A stretch of 64,000 nucleotides of DNA from Bacteroidota bacterium (GTDB lineage Bacteria; Bacteroidota; Ignavibacteria; Ignavibacteriales; Ignavibacteriaceae): assembly GCA_020161395.1 (NCBI GenBank), contig JAIUOE010000002.1:62001-126000 (forward strand), read 5' to 3'. A program made the position numbers and the translations under genes. Each line of letters starts with the position of its first letter. Within the stretch, counting starts at the first letter, position 1. Shown piece by piece: positions 17,316 to 26,751 of the stretch. The notes under the pieces are model-generated. The model was not told the origin of the DNA. It did not search any database and was given only the letters and a program-made list of their open reading frames with translations.

Positions 17316-19756
17316 GTTGTTTCCTTTGTCTTTTTCGGAAGTGAAAAAAAGAATTCTGCACCGTTTTCGGGTTCGGCTTCTGCCCAAACCCTTCCTCCGT
17401 GCCTCACAATTATTCTCTGGACATTTGCAAGGCCGATTCCGGTACCTTCGAACTCATCCTTAGGGTGAAGTCTCTGAAATACACCAAAAAGCTTTTGTGA
17501 ATAATTCATGTCAAAACCCGCACCGTTATCTTTTACACTAAATATATACTCCGTATCTGTTTCCTGCCAACTAATCCGGATTTTGGTGTTTTCAACTTTT
17601 TTTGAAAATTTGATGGCATTACTCAGCAGATTCACCCAGACCTGTCGGAGAAGAGAAGCATCTGCAAAAACCTCGGGTAACTCACTGATGTCCCACACGA
17701 TTTTGCGATTACCCAAACCCTTGCTGCTTGATTCGACCACTTCTTTAACAAGTCCGTTCATGTCTAGAAAAGCAGCCCTCATTTCAGCCCTTCCCGTCCG
17801 GGAGAACTGGAGCAAATCATCAATCAGTTCACCCATCTGTCTTGAAGACAAGGCAATCGAATTGAGGAAATGCTCCCCTTTTTCGGAGAGATTCGCTTTT
17901 TCTCTTTTCAGAAGCAGATCAACATAACCGCTGATATGCCTGAGCGGAGCTCTGAGATCGTGCGAAACCGAGTAGGAAAATGCTTCAAGTTCCTTGTTTT
18001 TAAAATCGAGTTCCTGAGTCCTGGCAATCACCCTCTCTTCAAGCTCAGCATTCAGTTTGTGAATTTCTTCCCTTGCCTTCACACTCTCGGTTACATTTCT
18101 GCCGATACCAAGCAGACCGGTTATTTCCCCCTCATCGTTCCTCAACGGCAATTTGGAGGTAAGCAGCCAGATGACTTCCCCATTTTCGTCGAGGACAAAC
18201 TCTTCCTTGTTTATGACAGGGTTTCCTGTTTCAATCACATAACGGTCATCCTTCATAAAACCTTCAGCGAGCTCAGGCGGATGCAATTCCAGATCAGTCT
18301 TCCCAATCACCTCGGCTTCTGATCCAACATGCATATTATACAAATCAGCAGGGTTGGCAATTACTTTTCGGAGTTGAATATCCTTACTGTAGATTGCATC
18401 CGGTATGTTGTCTATAAGGGTGCGGAGCAGCTTCCGTTCTCTCCTTACTTCCTTTTCCTTTGCACGCAGATCGGTAATATCCCTGATCACGGCAACTACA
18501 TCGTCACTGTCATCCATTCGGAATAATCGGGCTTCGAGGTCCTTGTTCTCTCCGGTTGTTTTTGATATGAAATCGAATCTTTTAAGTTTCTCATTCTTTC
18601 CAAAATCTGTAAACTGATTTTGAATTGAAGTCCAAAGTTCCCGCGTAAAAAGAACTGAAAGAGGCTGATTTTTTATTTTTTCCGAATCATCAAGATGAAA
18701 TGTTGGATTTGTGGTGTAACAATCGAGTATTATACCATCTCTGGAGAATTTGAAGTAGAGGTCAGGTAAAACCCTGAAGACAGCCCTTAGATCGCTCGCA
18801 CTTTGAATCGCTTTCTCTTCATGAAATTTTCTTTCATTTGTGGAAGCTGAAAATGAAAGAGATGTAAAAGCAAGTATGCTTACAAATCCCTGAAGAAGAA
18901 GTAAAGAGGTGTTTCTGGTATCCTTTACAAAGGGCCCGAATCCGTTTACTGTACCATCCACGGCTATTATTGATATGATTGCGATGCTTAAAAATGCAGC
19001 CACAGGATTAAATTTTTGTGCAACCCAGATTATCAATGGGAAAAAAATGAATGGCATCAATAATGATAATAAATGATTTGGGGAGTTTGTGAAAACGATA
19101 AAAGACATAAGTGTGAAACATAAGCAGATAATGGTCGACTCAACTATCTCTTTCGGTTCGAATTCACTTACTTTTATATTTAGAATTGTATATACTGCCG
19201 GTGCAAAAATGATGATCCCCGTGGCATCACCCAGCCACCAGGTCAGGAAAAAAGAGGGATAAAAATCCCAGCTTGCCAGATTTGAGATGCAAAATGCAGC
19301 CGGACCTGCACCCGCGCTTACCAGAGACATCACAAAAGCAATAAGTGTAAATCCAACAACAGCTCTTACTCTTGTAAATAACGAAGCCAGTATCGAAAAT
19401 CTATTTATCAACCAGTAACCGGCAATACCCTCAAGTGTGTTCCCGATTGCTGTCACCACTCCCACGATTGCCGGTACAAGATACCCGTGAGTTAAATCAC
19501 CCGAAAGCATGCTCCAAAGATTTGCAAGAAATGCGCCTGTGGCAATGCCGGGCGAAACCCGGTAGCCGCACATCAGGAAAAATGCCAGGGCTATTCCCGA
19601 GGGGGGCCAGACAGGTGAGGCGTTGCTGCCGGGCAGGGCGAGAAGCAGACTTGTCCGTGCGACGAGTAAATAAACCAAAGTCACAATCAGGTTGTCACGC
19701 AGAAAATTGCCGGGCTTCGGTGAAGAATTGCAATCCAATCGACTTTTTGTCATCAT
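17312..19756 (-). CDS. MASE1-PAS-PAS sensor histidine kinase
   Basis: An 814-residue membrane kinase. Residues 20-310 are a MASE1 integral-membrane sensor of about eight to ten helices, with the usual PVWPPSGIALAFFLM near its start. Two PAS-like domains follow (about 325-440 and 445-570). HisKA has H599 in SHDLRAPLRHISGY, the phytochrome-type histidine box, and the HATPase domain has DNGAGFD and GTGIGLANVQRI. The signal for MASE1 is unknown. First gene of a three-gene two-component cluster. Confidence 0.93.
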   Translation of the reverse strand: MMTKSRLDCNSSPKPGNFLRDNLIVTLVYLLVARTSLLLALPGSNASPVWPPSGIALAFFLMCGYRVSPGIATGAFLANLWSMLSGDLTHGYLVPAIVGVVTAIGNTLEGIAGYWLINRFSILASLFTRVRAVVGFTLIAFVMSLVSAGAGPAAFCISNLASWDFYPSFFLTWWLGDATGIIIFAPAVYTILNIKVSEFEPKEIVESTIICLCFTLMSFIVFTNSPNHLLSLLMPFIFFPLIIWVAQKFNPVAAFLSIAIISIIAVDGTVNGFGPFVKDTRNTSLLLLQGFVSILAFTSLSFSASTNERKFHEEKAIQSASDLRAVFRVLPDLYFKFSRDGIILDCYTTNPTFHLDDSEKIKNQPLSVLFTRELWTSIQNQFTDFGKNEKLKRFDFISKTTGENKDLEARLFRMDDSDDVVAVIRDITDLRAKEKEVRRERKLLRTLIDNIPDAIYSKDIQLRKVIANPADLYNMHVGSEAEVIGKTDLELHPPELAEGFMKDDRYVIETGNPVINKEEFVLDENGEVIWLLTSKLPLRNDEGEITGLLGIGRNVTESVKAREEIHKLNAELEERVIARTQELDFKNKELEAFSYSVSHDLRAPLRHISGYVDLLLKREKANLSEKGEHFLNSIALSSRQMGELIDDLLQFSRTGRAEMRAAFLDMNGLVKEVVESSSKGLGNRKIVWDISELPEVFADASLLRQVWVNLLSNAIKFSKKVENTKIRISWQETDTEYIFSVKDNGAGFDMNYSQKLFGVFQRLHPKDEFEGTGIGLANVQRIIVRHGGRVWAEAEPENGAEFFFSLPKKTKETT

Positions 19757-19920
19757 AAAATTCTTCTTATTAACAGGGTGAATTCTGTTTTTTCCAGACT
19801 TAAATTAATAATATTTCACGAAATATTGGTCTGTTTTTAGAAGTTATTATTCTATCATACCCCGGGAGTGATTTATTGATTGAAATGAATTTTTATTTGT
19901 CCCACAAACCTGTAAATTTC

Positions 19921-20775
19921 TTAAGTTGACTTCTTACTTGTGAATCTTTTCAACACCGAATTATAGATAAATTTTGATGATTCAATCTGTATTTTGATGA
20001 ATTCCTCCCCTTTTTCTTTCCATCCATTTTTCATCATCAGCAGCCTGCCCTCTTCCGGTCCACCATTTTCTTCCGAAGTTTCCCTGACTCTTGCTTCAAT
20101 AAAATGTTCTTTTTCCACTCTGATTGCATAGACAATCGAACGGCTGACGATTATCATCAGAGTAAGATTAATAATATTTGCGCCGGTCTCCAACGCTATA
20201 TAGTTCCAGATTGAGTGGGAAACAGCGGGAAACGGAGCAGCGAGCAGAAATACAAAAAATCTGTTTTTTATTATGTTCGATATGAAAATGTAGAGAAGGA
20301 TAAAAAGAAAATTTTGCACGCTGTGCATCGGAGCGATGACAAGGGTTCTCTCCAGCATGGTTCCTGCCATACTCCTGTCACCATTCCCGATTGTGGAGTA
20401 GAGGATGTTTTCAAAAAATGCAAACCCGAGTCCGATTGCTATGGCGAGAAACAACGAATCGAGCAATTCCTCGCTCTTGAGAAATCTGATTGCGAGGAGG
20501 GTGGCACCTCCTTTAGCTATTTCCTCGATAAGTGGTGAGATGTAAATCGAACGGAAATGCCCGCGGTACATGATGTCCGCCACTTCATATATTTGTGACA
20601 AACCATACTGTATCCCGATTGTAAAGAGCACTGCAGCCAGGCCACCCGCCAGTGCCGGCAGAAGAAAATCAATCTCCCGCCTGTACCTGTACCTCTCGAA
20701 ACCGGAATAGAACTTAAAAAACAAGGCGGAGATTCCTCCGCCTGTTAAAACCATTGCGAAAATATCAATCATCAT
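19921..20775 (-). CDS. PrsW-family intramembrane protease
   Basis: A 284-residue polytopic membrane protein. Three PrsW motifs are visible: EExxK as IEEIAKG (E84, E85), FxxxEN as FAFFENI (E122), and two histidines in helices (H151 in APMHSVQN, H187 in AVSHSIW). In Bacillus, PrsW cleaves an anti-sigma factor at site 1. A charged cytoplasmic tail of about 60 residues follows the last helix. It is downstream of an ABC exporter on the same strand (37-nt gap); what it cleaves is unknown. Confidence 0.85.
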   Translation of the reverse strand: MMIDIFAMVLTGGGISALFFKFYSGFERYRYRREIDFLLPALAGGLAAVLFTIGIQYGLSQIYEVADIMYRGHFRSIYISPLIEEIAKGGATLLAIRFLKSEELLDSLFLAIAIGLGFAFFENILYSTIGNGDRSMAGTMLERTLVIAPMHSVQNFLFILLYIFISNIIKNRFFVFLLAAPFPAVSHSIWNYIALETGANIINLTLMIIVSRSIVYAIRVEKEHFIEARVRETSEENGGPEEGRLLMMKNGWKEKGEEFIKIQIESSKFIYNSVLKRFTSKKST

Positions 20776-20812
20776 ATTTCAAATATAATGATACGACGGT
20801 CAAACTGATTTA

Positions 20813-22060
20813 TTAAGAATCGTATTTCATCCAGTTTATCAGTTCTTTTATCGAAGGTACCTTCCCGTAAGAGAGTATTCCGATTCTGAAAATCTTCACT
20901 GAGATTTTTATCACAACAAAAATGCTTAAAACGAGAATTCCCATTGCAATCAAATGCTCATAGAGAGGAACCTGTATCACATTCATCCTTGCTATCATCA
21001 CCAGTGGAGATGTAAACGGGATGTAAGCAAATATTTTCACGAGTCCCTGATCAGGATTTTGAATTATCGGCATGAGTAAAACAACCGGAAATATTACCAA
21101 AAGTGTCAGGTAGCTCGTTATCTGTTGAGCCTCCTGTTCAGTATTCACGATGGAGCCGACTCCCACAAATATCGAAACATAAAAGAGGAATGCCAGGAGA
21201 AAATATGGAATTACAATGTGGATATTCTGAAATGCTGCAGAAGTGGCTATCAGAGGACCCGCATAACCAAATGCCAGAAGTGCCCAGATACCCATCTGAG
21301 TAAGCACCAAAAGACTAAGGCCCATAACCTTCCCGAACAACAGATCATCAGGTCTGCAACTTGAAAGAATAATCTCGATCAGGCGGTTGGATTTCTCTTC
21401 CACGAGGCTTCTTACGAGTGAACCCCCTGTAAACATGATTATGAAAAAGAGAGCCATCACAATAACGAAAGTTGAGAAAAACTGCGTCTGAAAGTTGATT
21501 TCCTCAGCCCCCTCGAGGGTTATCTTGACAGAGCGAAGCCCAACTTCATGGGTAAGTGAGTCGAGGAGACTCTGCCCGATATTTTTGTTGGCAAGCATCC
21601 TCTCCCTTCTTATGCTGTTAAATCCACTCTCCATTATCTTTATGTCACGAAAGTTACCCATCGACTTGCTGCGATACTCAAGATTCAGTCCGGAATCCTT
21701 CTTCTCATAGATATATATGTATCCCTCAAGTACTTTTTTGTTAAAGACAGAGTCATCCAGTTTTTTCTTTGCGAGAGATATGTCACCTGCGGGGACAACA
21801 TTTTTAGGAATCAGATATCTTGGCTGTCCATCCTCAAGTTTTTCTTTCTGAAGTTGTGCCCTCAGAGCATCTTCATACTGCCCGGTTGAATCGAGAATCG
21901 TGATTGCCTTTGGAGCATCGGAGTCCTTGTCTGCGAGTAGTGATGGCAATATCGAAAAAACAGTAAAAATAACCGGTGTAAGCACCACGGAGATAATGAA
22001 TTCTTTCGAGAGAACCTTTTGAAGATATTCCCATTTCGCTACTTCAAATGCTTTCTTCAT
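20813..22060 (-). CDS. ABC-2 family exporter permease (NatB-like)
   Basis: A 415-residue permease. One N-terminal helix (about 20-45) is followed by a large extracytoplasmic domain (about 50-185), then five or so C-terminal helices. The arrangement and the conserved VRSLVEEKSNRLIEIILSSC segment before the third helix match the NatB/YhaP group of exporters. It pairs with the ATPase gene one base upstream. Confidence 0.9.
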   Translation of the reverse strand: MKKAFEVAKWEYLQKVLSKEFIISVVLTPVIFTVFSILPSLLADKDSDAPKAITILDSTGQYEDALRAQLQKEKLEDGQPRYLIPKNVVPAGDISLAKKKLDDSVFNKKVLEGYIYIYEKKDSGLNLEYRSKSMGNFRDIKIMESGFNSIRRERMLANKNIGQSLLDSLTHEVGLRSVKITLEGAEEINFQTQFFSTFVIVMALFFIIMFTGGSLVRSLVEEKSNRLIEIILSSCRPDDLLFGKVMGLSLLVLTQMGIWALLAFGYAGPLIATSAAFQNIHIVIPYFLLAFLFYVSIFVGVGSIVNTEQEAQQITSYLTLLVIFPVVLLMPIIQNPDQGLVKIFAYIPFTSPLVMIARMNVIQVPLYEHLIAMGILVLSIFVVIKISVKIFRIGILSYGKVPSIKELINWMKYDS

Positions 22061-22061
22061 T

Positions 22062-22958
22062 TTACTCTCCGATCTGCTTTATAGTATCAATAAAAATTCG
22101 ATTAAGCGTTGGCGCCTCGATTGAAAAACTCCTTAACTTCATGTTTTGGAACAATTTAGGGAGCACTTCACCCGGAACGGCTCCTTCAATCAATTCAATT
22201 TCACCAAAATTTCCGTATAAATCAGCGGTTTTCACTTCCGGAAGTGTCTTGATAAAATCAGAACCTCCTTCATACTCAATCTTTATAAACTCTTTGCCAA
22301 AATTTCTTTTCACAAGATTGATGGGCCCGCTGCATACTTCTCTTCCTTTATTGATCAGAAATATTGACTCGCACATTTTCTCTGCCATGTCCATCTGGTG
22401 GGTGGAGAGAACGATGGTTTTACCCTCCCGTTTTAAGCGAAGTATTTCATCGCGAACCATCTCCTGATTGATGGGATCGAACCCGCTGAATGGTTCATCA
22501 AGTATCAGTATTTGGGGATTGTGAATGACCGAGACAATAAACTGAACTTTTTGCTGGTTTCCTTTGGAGAGTTCCTGTACTTTCCTCTTTTTATAGTCGG
22601 GTATGTCCAGTCTTTCGAGCCATTTCTTTCCCAGTTTCTCAGCCTCTGTGGAATTCACACCTTTTAGTGCCGCAAAATATTTGATAATATCGAGTACGGT
22701 GCTTTTTTTATAAAGTCCCCTCTCTTCAGGAAGATATCCGGTGATATTATGGAAATCCTTGCCAACAGGCTTCCCGTCGATCGAGATTGTTCCCGAAGTC
22801 GGCTTTATGATATTTAAGATCATCCTGATTGTGGTGGTCTTTCCTGCCCCGTTTGGACCCAAAAGACCAAATATCTTCCCCGGTTCCACTGTAAAAGAGA
22901 TATCATCCACCGCAACGATGTCTTTGAATTCTTTTCTTATGCTGTTTACTGCTAACAT
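22062..22958 (-). CDS. ABC exporter ATPase (NatA-like)
   Basis: A 298-residue ATP-binding subunit. Walker A is GPNGAGKT (34-41), the signature is LSKGNQQK, and Walker B is ILILDEPFSGFDP, followed by a switch His in STHQMD. A C-terminal extension of about 85 residues is typical of the NatA/YhaQ group. First gene of a three-gene unit with its permease and the PrsW-like protease; the NatAB exporters move Na+ or small molecules and peptides, but the cargo here is unknown. Confidence 0.93.
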   Translation of the reverse strand: MLAVNSIRKEFKDIVAVDDISFTVEPGKIFGLLGPNGAGKTTTIRMILNIIKPTSGTISIDGKPVGKDFHNITGYLPEERGLYKKSTVLDIIKYFAALKGVNSTEAEKLGKKWLERLDIPDYKKRKVQELSKGNQQKVQFIVSVIHNPQILILDEPFSGFDPINQEMVRDEILRLKREGKTIVLSTHQMDMAEKMCESIFLINKGREVCSGPINLVKRNFGKEFIKIEYEGGSDFIKTLPEVKTADLYGNFGEIELIEGAVPGEVLPKLFQNMKLRSFSIEAPTLNRIFIDTIKQIGE

Positions 22959-23208
22959 CTAAAATCCATTTTTATTGACTGGGAAAATTACAAATTATCA
23001 TTTTTATTAACGCAATTATTTGACAGTCGGCAGAATAATTTGACGGGGTCCATACCCGGTTTTACAAGACCTGTCCGCAAATAAACCTTACTCCTTGCCA
23101 TTTAACCTTTATCATAAATAATAACCAATTATAATAATATCACAACGCTCTCCTTTAAAACAAACTATATTTCCGCCTCACATCAATAATTTTTTAGGAA
23201 TAGTATAT

Positions 23209-25332
23209 ATGAGAAAATCGCAGGTCTTAATACTTGTTCTCACTCTCTCGTCGCTCATCTTTCCGCAGTGGTCGCAGACAAATGGTATTAAAGGAGGATA
23301 TTTCCAGTCAGTTGTATCGACGGGAGATAAATTGATAACCAACACAGCAAATGGGAGTGTGTTCGTCTCTGACGGCACCACCTGGTCATCCCCGGTTCCG
23401 GGAGTTTACGCCACTTCCCTGCTCAGGGATGGTAACACTGTTGTTGCTGTCAATTATGGCTTTATTTTTGTTTCTACCGACAATGGCACTTCATGGGTTA
23501 AAAAGATAATCCCCGAAGCAACAAATTCCGATCCTGTTTTATACCTCGGAAAAATTTATGTCATAAGTGCTTCGGGTGATACTGTTTATACAAGTTCCGA
23601 TTTTGGAAACAACTGGATCCCTGTATCCCTTAACAAAAATTTTACTCATAACAACGAAACACGACAAATATTTATTGTTATGAATCTGTTCGTATCATCA
23701 GATAAAATGTGGATAGAAGCCTTCACCGACAATACTCCCGAATCGGTAGTGCTTCTCGAATCATCCGATCAGGGACAAAATTGGAATGTGGCTTTTGTAC
23801 CTCAAAATGGTGAAAAAACCACCTCCGTTGCAAATGAAGGCGGGGTTGAGATTTTGACCACTAATGCAGGCGTTTACAAAAAAGATGTTTCGGGTTCATG
23901 GCTCCCTCTGATAAACGGTTTGCAGCTTGGAAATGGAAACATCATCCCGTTCAACGGTCTGAAATTCATCTCCGGCGATTTTTACTTGTCCGTAATCGGT
24001 GACAATCCGGGACTTTTCCGACTTACAGGCAGCTTTTGGACAAGCCTGAATACTCCCTCTTATATAAATGGTTATACCATGCACCAGGGAAGTATCGTTG
24101 CCGCAACTTCGGGGAAAATCATCAGAAGAGTGGACGGACACTGGTTTTCTGTTACCGATAATCTGATCGCAACCACTTCCTCACCGATCGTTATGTCTGA
24201 AGATGTGGTTTTTTCACAGTATGGCGCTTCGCTTTACAGATCCACAAATGGTGGAAACACCTGGGATTCCATATCCGCTTACATCGGAAACCCGGTATTC
24301 AAAGGTAATCAGATTTACGGTTGGAATGCCAATGGTGTAATCCGTTCAAACGATCTCGGAAATACCTGGTCAACCCTCAATTCCGGTATTCCACAGTCCC
24401 ACATCACAAAGGTTTATGGAGTTGCTGTTTCCGGGAATACAATTTATGCGGGTTTTCATGGAACGAGAAGAAGAGACCACCTGCCTCCCGTTTGGGAACA
24501 AGGTGGAGTTTACCGGTCAACTGACAACGGTGCTACATGGTCGTCGTTTAGCTCAGGTATTGTGCAGGAAGCAGGTGTACCGGCTCCTGTTTACGAAATA
24601 AAAGCTTCTGATTCCAGAGTTATTCTCAGAACGATCGAAGGAACCTATACCCTGAATGGACAAACCTGGCAAAGAATAAACAATAATCTGCCCGCTTCAA
24701 CTTCCTTCACTTCACTTTCGGTAGTTGCTGATTCTATTATTGCAGGAAGCAATCTGGGTTTGATGATTTCCACTAACAATGGAATTGACTGGAAATATTT
24801 CAAAAATGGTCTCCCGACTTCGCAGTTCGACCTCTACTTTATTAAATATTTCAGATATCTTGGCTATTTTTTCGCATACGACAGTCAGGTAAACAAAATG
24901 TACAGACTCAAAGACACCACCTGGGTGCCTTCCTTGTTTAATTTACCGGACGGAATGGAGATAACTTCTCTCGATGCTTCAGGAGAAGTTTTATATGCAG
25001 GTACGGTGGACCGTGGAATCTGGAAGTATCTTAAAACTCCGACTTCTGTCGAGGAAAAAAACTCCCCCGTTTCTTTCACTCTGGATCAGAATTATCCAAA
25101 TCCGTTTAATCCGTCCACAACCATTTCTTTCTCACTCGCAGTCGACGGTTTTGTATCGGTTAGAATATTTAACATCCTTGGTGAACTTATTGCTGAACCG
25201 GTAAGTGGACAACTTGCAGCAGGAAATCACAAAATCAATTTCGATGCTTCAAACCTGCAATCAGGTGTGTATATTTACAATGTAACCCAGAACGGGAATT
25301 CCCTCTCCCGGAAAATGACCCTTGTCAAATAA
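23209..25332 (+). CDS. T9SS-sorted secreted beta-propeller protein
   Basis: A 707-residue exported protein. An N-terminal signal peptide (MRKSQVLILVLTLSSLIFPQ) leads into a long repeat region with Asp-box-like motifs (STDNGTSW, SSDFGNNW, STNGGNTW, STNNGIDW and others), as in sortilin- or Ycf48-like propellers. The last 85 residues are the type IX sorting domain, with NYPNPFNP at residue 628 and a basic end, SLSRKMTLVK. No hydrolase residues are recognised. The 250-bp leader separates it from the divergent ABC operon; TTGACG and TACAAG 17 bp apart at 23040-23068 are one weak promoter candidate. Confidence 0.9.
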   Translation: MRKSQVLILVLTLSSLIFPQWSQTNGIKGGYFQSVVSTGDKLITNTANGSVFVSDGTTWSSPVPGVYATSLLRDGNTVVAVNYGFIFVSTDNGTSWVKKIIPEATNSDPVLYLGKIYVISASGDTVYTSSDFGNNWIPVSLNKNFTHNNETRQIFIVMNLFVSSDKMWIEAFTDNTPESVVLLESSDQGQNWNVAFVPQNGEKTTSVANEGGVEILTTNAGVYKKDVSGSWLPLINGLQLGNGNIIPFNGLKFISGDFYLSVIGDNPGLFRLTGSFWTSLNTPSYINGYTMHQGSIVAATSGKIIRRVDGHWFSVTDNLIATTSSPIVMSEDVVFSQYGASLYRSTNGGNTWDSISAYIGNPVFKGNQIYGWNANGVIRSNDLGNTWSTLNSGIPQSHITKVYGVAVSGNTIYAGFHGTRRRDHLPPVWEQGGVYRSTDNGATWSSFSSGIVQEAGVPAPVYEIKASDSRVILRTIEGTYTLNGQTWQRINNNLPASTSFTSLSVVADSIIAGSNLGLMISTNNGIDWKYFKNGLPTSQFDLYFIKYFRYLGYFFAYDSQVNKMYRLKDTTWVPSLFNLPDGMEITSLDASGEVLYAGTVDRGIWKYLKTPTSVEEKNSPVSFTLDQNYPNPFNPSTTISFSLAVDGFVSVRIFNILGELIAEPVSGQLAAGNHKINFDASNLQSGVYIYNVTQNGNSLSRKMTLVK

Positions 25333-25350
25333 TTAACCCCCATAAAACAA

Positions 25351-25388
25351 AAAACCCTGTTCTGCGAAAAGCATTACAGGGTTTTTTT
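25351..25388 (+). terminator. Rho-independent terminator
   Basis: Stem AAAACCCTGT / ACAGGGTTTT with a 15-nt loop and a run of seven T, 19 nt after the T9SS gene stop. It also sits 6 bp beyond the tRNA-Glu 3' end and, being A-rich on its other side, may stop transcription from both strands. Confidence 0.85.
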
Positions 25389-25393
25389 GTGTG

Positions 25394-25467
25394 TAGCGCG
25401 TACGGGATTCGAACCCGTGATCTCTGCCTTGAGAGGGCAGCGTCCTGAACCGCTAGACGAACGCGCC
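25394..25467 (-). tRNA. tRNA-Glu (anticodon CTC)
   Basis: A 74-nt cloverleaf: acceptor stem with a G1-U72 wobble, D arm, anticodon stem CTGCC/GGCAG with loop CTCTCAA giving anticodon CTC, and T arm ACGGG-TTCGAAT-CCCGT. The CCA tail is not encoded. Confidence 0.95.
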
Positions 25468-25479
25468 AAATTTAGACTT

Positions 25480-25510
25480 CAAAAATAAGCTATTTTAAGC
25501 AGATTACAAA
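25480..25510 (-). promoter_or_regulatory. Bacteroidetes-type promoter of tRNA-Glu
   Basis: Read on the minus strand: TTTG (25510-25507), a 19-nt spacer, then TATTTTTG (25487-25480), which fits the Bacteroidetes consensus TTTG-N19-21-TAnnTTTG exactly. The -7 box is 12 nt from the tRNA 5' end. Confidence 0.65.
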
Positions 25511-25713
25511 GAACAGACCCGGTAAACAGGTCGATTTCTTCCATTTCTCCAGGTTCTTTCCGTTATATTTAAATAATTTTATTGAATATTCATAAAAAGT
25601 TATTTGGCTTTTTCATTTATAGAGTTATATTTACCGTTGCATATTTCGATATTATTATCGTCTTTAATCAGTCTTTTAATATACCTGTTTAATCAAAACA
25701 ACCGGACCATATC

Positions 25714-26022
25714 ATGAATACAAAAAACCTTACCAGATCTCTCTTCGTTGTACTCGCGGCTCTTTTCCTTACGGCGTGCAGCGTTTCCACTGAACAACTC
25801 GCTGACCAGATTAAACAAGACATGGAAAACAGCCCGCAATTCAAAGAAAAAGGAATTACTGTTAAAGAATTTACTCTCACTCCAAAAGGTGGAGAAAAAT
25901 ATGAGGGACTTCTTAAAGCCATTGAGCCGGGTGGTGAAGCACATTATAAAGTGGATGTAACATTTGATGGCTCAAAAGCATCCTGGGTTTTGGTCGAGGT
26001 GTTGAACAAAAAGCCGGAATAA
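25714..26022 (+). CDS. Small lipoprotein of unknown function
   Basis: 102 residues. The signal peptide ends in a lipobox LTAC (C22). The remaining 80 residues are hydrophilic and start STEQLADQIKQDME, with a pattern that loosely recalls DUF4333/DUF4878-type small lipoproteins. It precedes three tandem paralogous secreted proteins but is not obviously related to them. The upstream 200 bp is AT-rich with no gene. Confidence 0.75.
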   Translation: MNTKNLTRSLFVVLAALFLTACSVSTEQLADQIKQDMENSPQFKEKGITVKEFTLTPKGGEKYEGLLKAIEPGGEAHYKVDVTFDGSKASWVLVEVLNKKPE

Positions 26023-26093
26023 AATAAAAGGTTTGTAAATAAGTCTCGTTTTTCAGTATAATTTTGACTTTTTGCGAAAAATATCTTTTTTTT

Positions 26094-26121
26094 CTGCGAT
26101 ATAATTAATTACATTTCGCAG
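26094..26121. promoter_or_regulatory. Inverted repeat CTGCGA-N16-TCGCAG in the 26160 leader
   Basis: Perfect 6-bp arms enclose TATAAT (26100-26105) and a TACATTTC box (26110-26117, near TAnnTTTG), 39 nt before the ATG. It could be an operator overlapping the promoter or a leader hairpin. No partner -33 box is convincing. Confidence 0.3.
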
Positions 26122-26159
26122 TTATTTTTAATCATTTAGTTTAATCGACCGGAGACATT

Positions 26160-26636
26160 ATGTCAAAACTTTTTGCTGTCCTGTTTATTTCCATCGCATT
26201 CCTGACAACTTCAAACTTCGCTCAGGAAACCTTTACAAACGAAGCCGCCAAAGTCAGTGTCACACTCCCCGCAGGCTGGATGTATGAAGCAAGTGGAGCT
26301 GATATCATGGCTTACCCCAAAGAGGGTGGTTTCATGGTACATTTTAGTGTCCTTAGTGCTGATGATCTGGGTGCCGCACTCGCGGAAGTGGATAATATGC
26401 TCTCGGCACAGGTTGCAAACCTCAAACTTGGTGATGCCAAAGACTATAATGTTAACGGCATGAGCGGAAGATTCGTAGAAGGCAATGCTGATGGTGTTCT
26501 TTTGGCTATTGGGGTTATTGATACACCGGTTGCAAATTCGAGCCTGATGGTTGGTGCCTGGGGAGCTCCTGAGACCGTTGAAAAATATGCGGCTGATGTA
26601 ATGTCAATTTTCAACAGCATTTCACCAGCAAAATAA
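26160..26636 (+). CDS. Secreted protein, tandem paralogue 1
   Basis: 158 residues. Signal peptide cleaved after FAQ (about residue 21), with no lipobox, so probably periplasmic or released. The mature domain (ETFTNEAAKVSVTLPAGW to the end) is shared with the next two genes: LPAGW, a central KLGDAKDYNVNGM, GVIDTPVANSSL and a terminal EKYAADVMSIFNSI. The fold looks like a small alpha/beta PsbP/DcrB-like domain (inference from the TFTxEAAxVSVxLPAGW opening). Ribosome site GGAG five bases before ATG. Function unknown. Confidence 0.8.
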   Translation: MSKLFAVLFISIAFLTTSNFAQETFTNEAAKVSVTLPAGWMYEASGADIMAYPKEGGFMVHFSVLSADDLGAALAEVDNMLSAQVANLKLGDAKDYNVNGMSGRFVEGNADGVLLAIGVIDTPVANSSLMVGAWGAPETVEKYAADVMSIFNSISPAK

Positions 26637-26751
26637 TTTTTTAATTTCCCGTTCCCTGACATTTTTCAAGGGAATGGTTTGTTGGAATAAATCGCAACAG
26701 CCCGTCTGTTGTACAATTAAATAATCAAATAACTAATTTATTGGAGACTCC

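Noticed and set aside
26651-26690. Possible terminator hairpin after paralogue 1
   Set aside because: Only a six-base imperfect stem and no T run after it.
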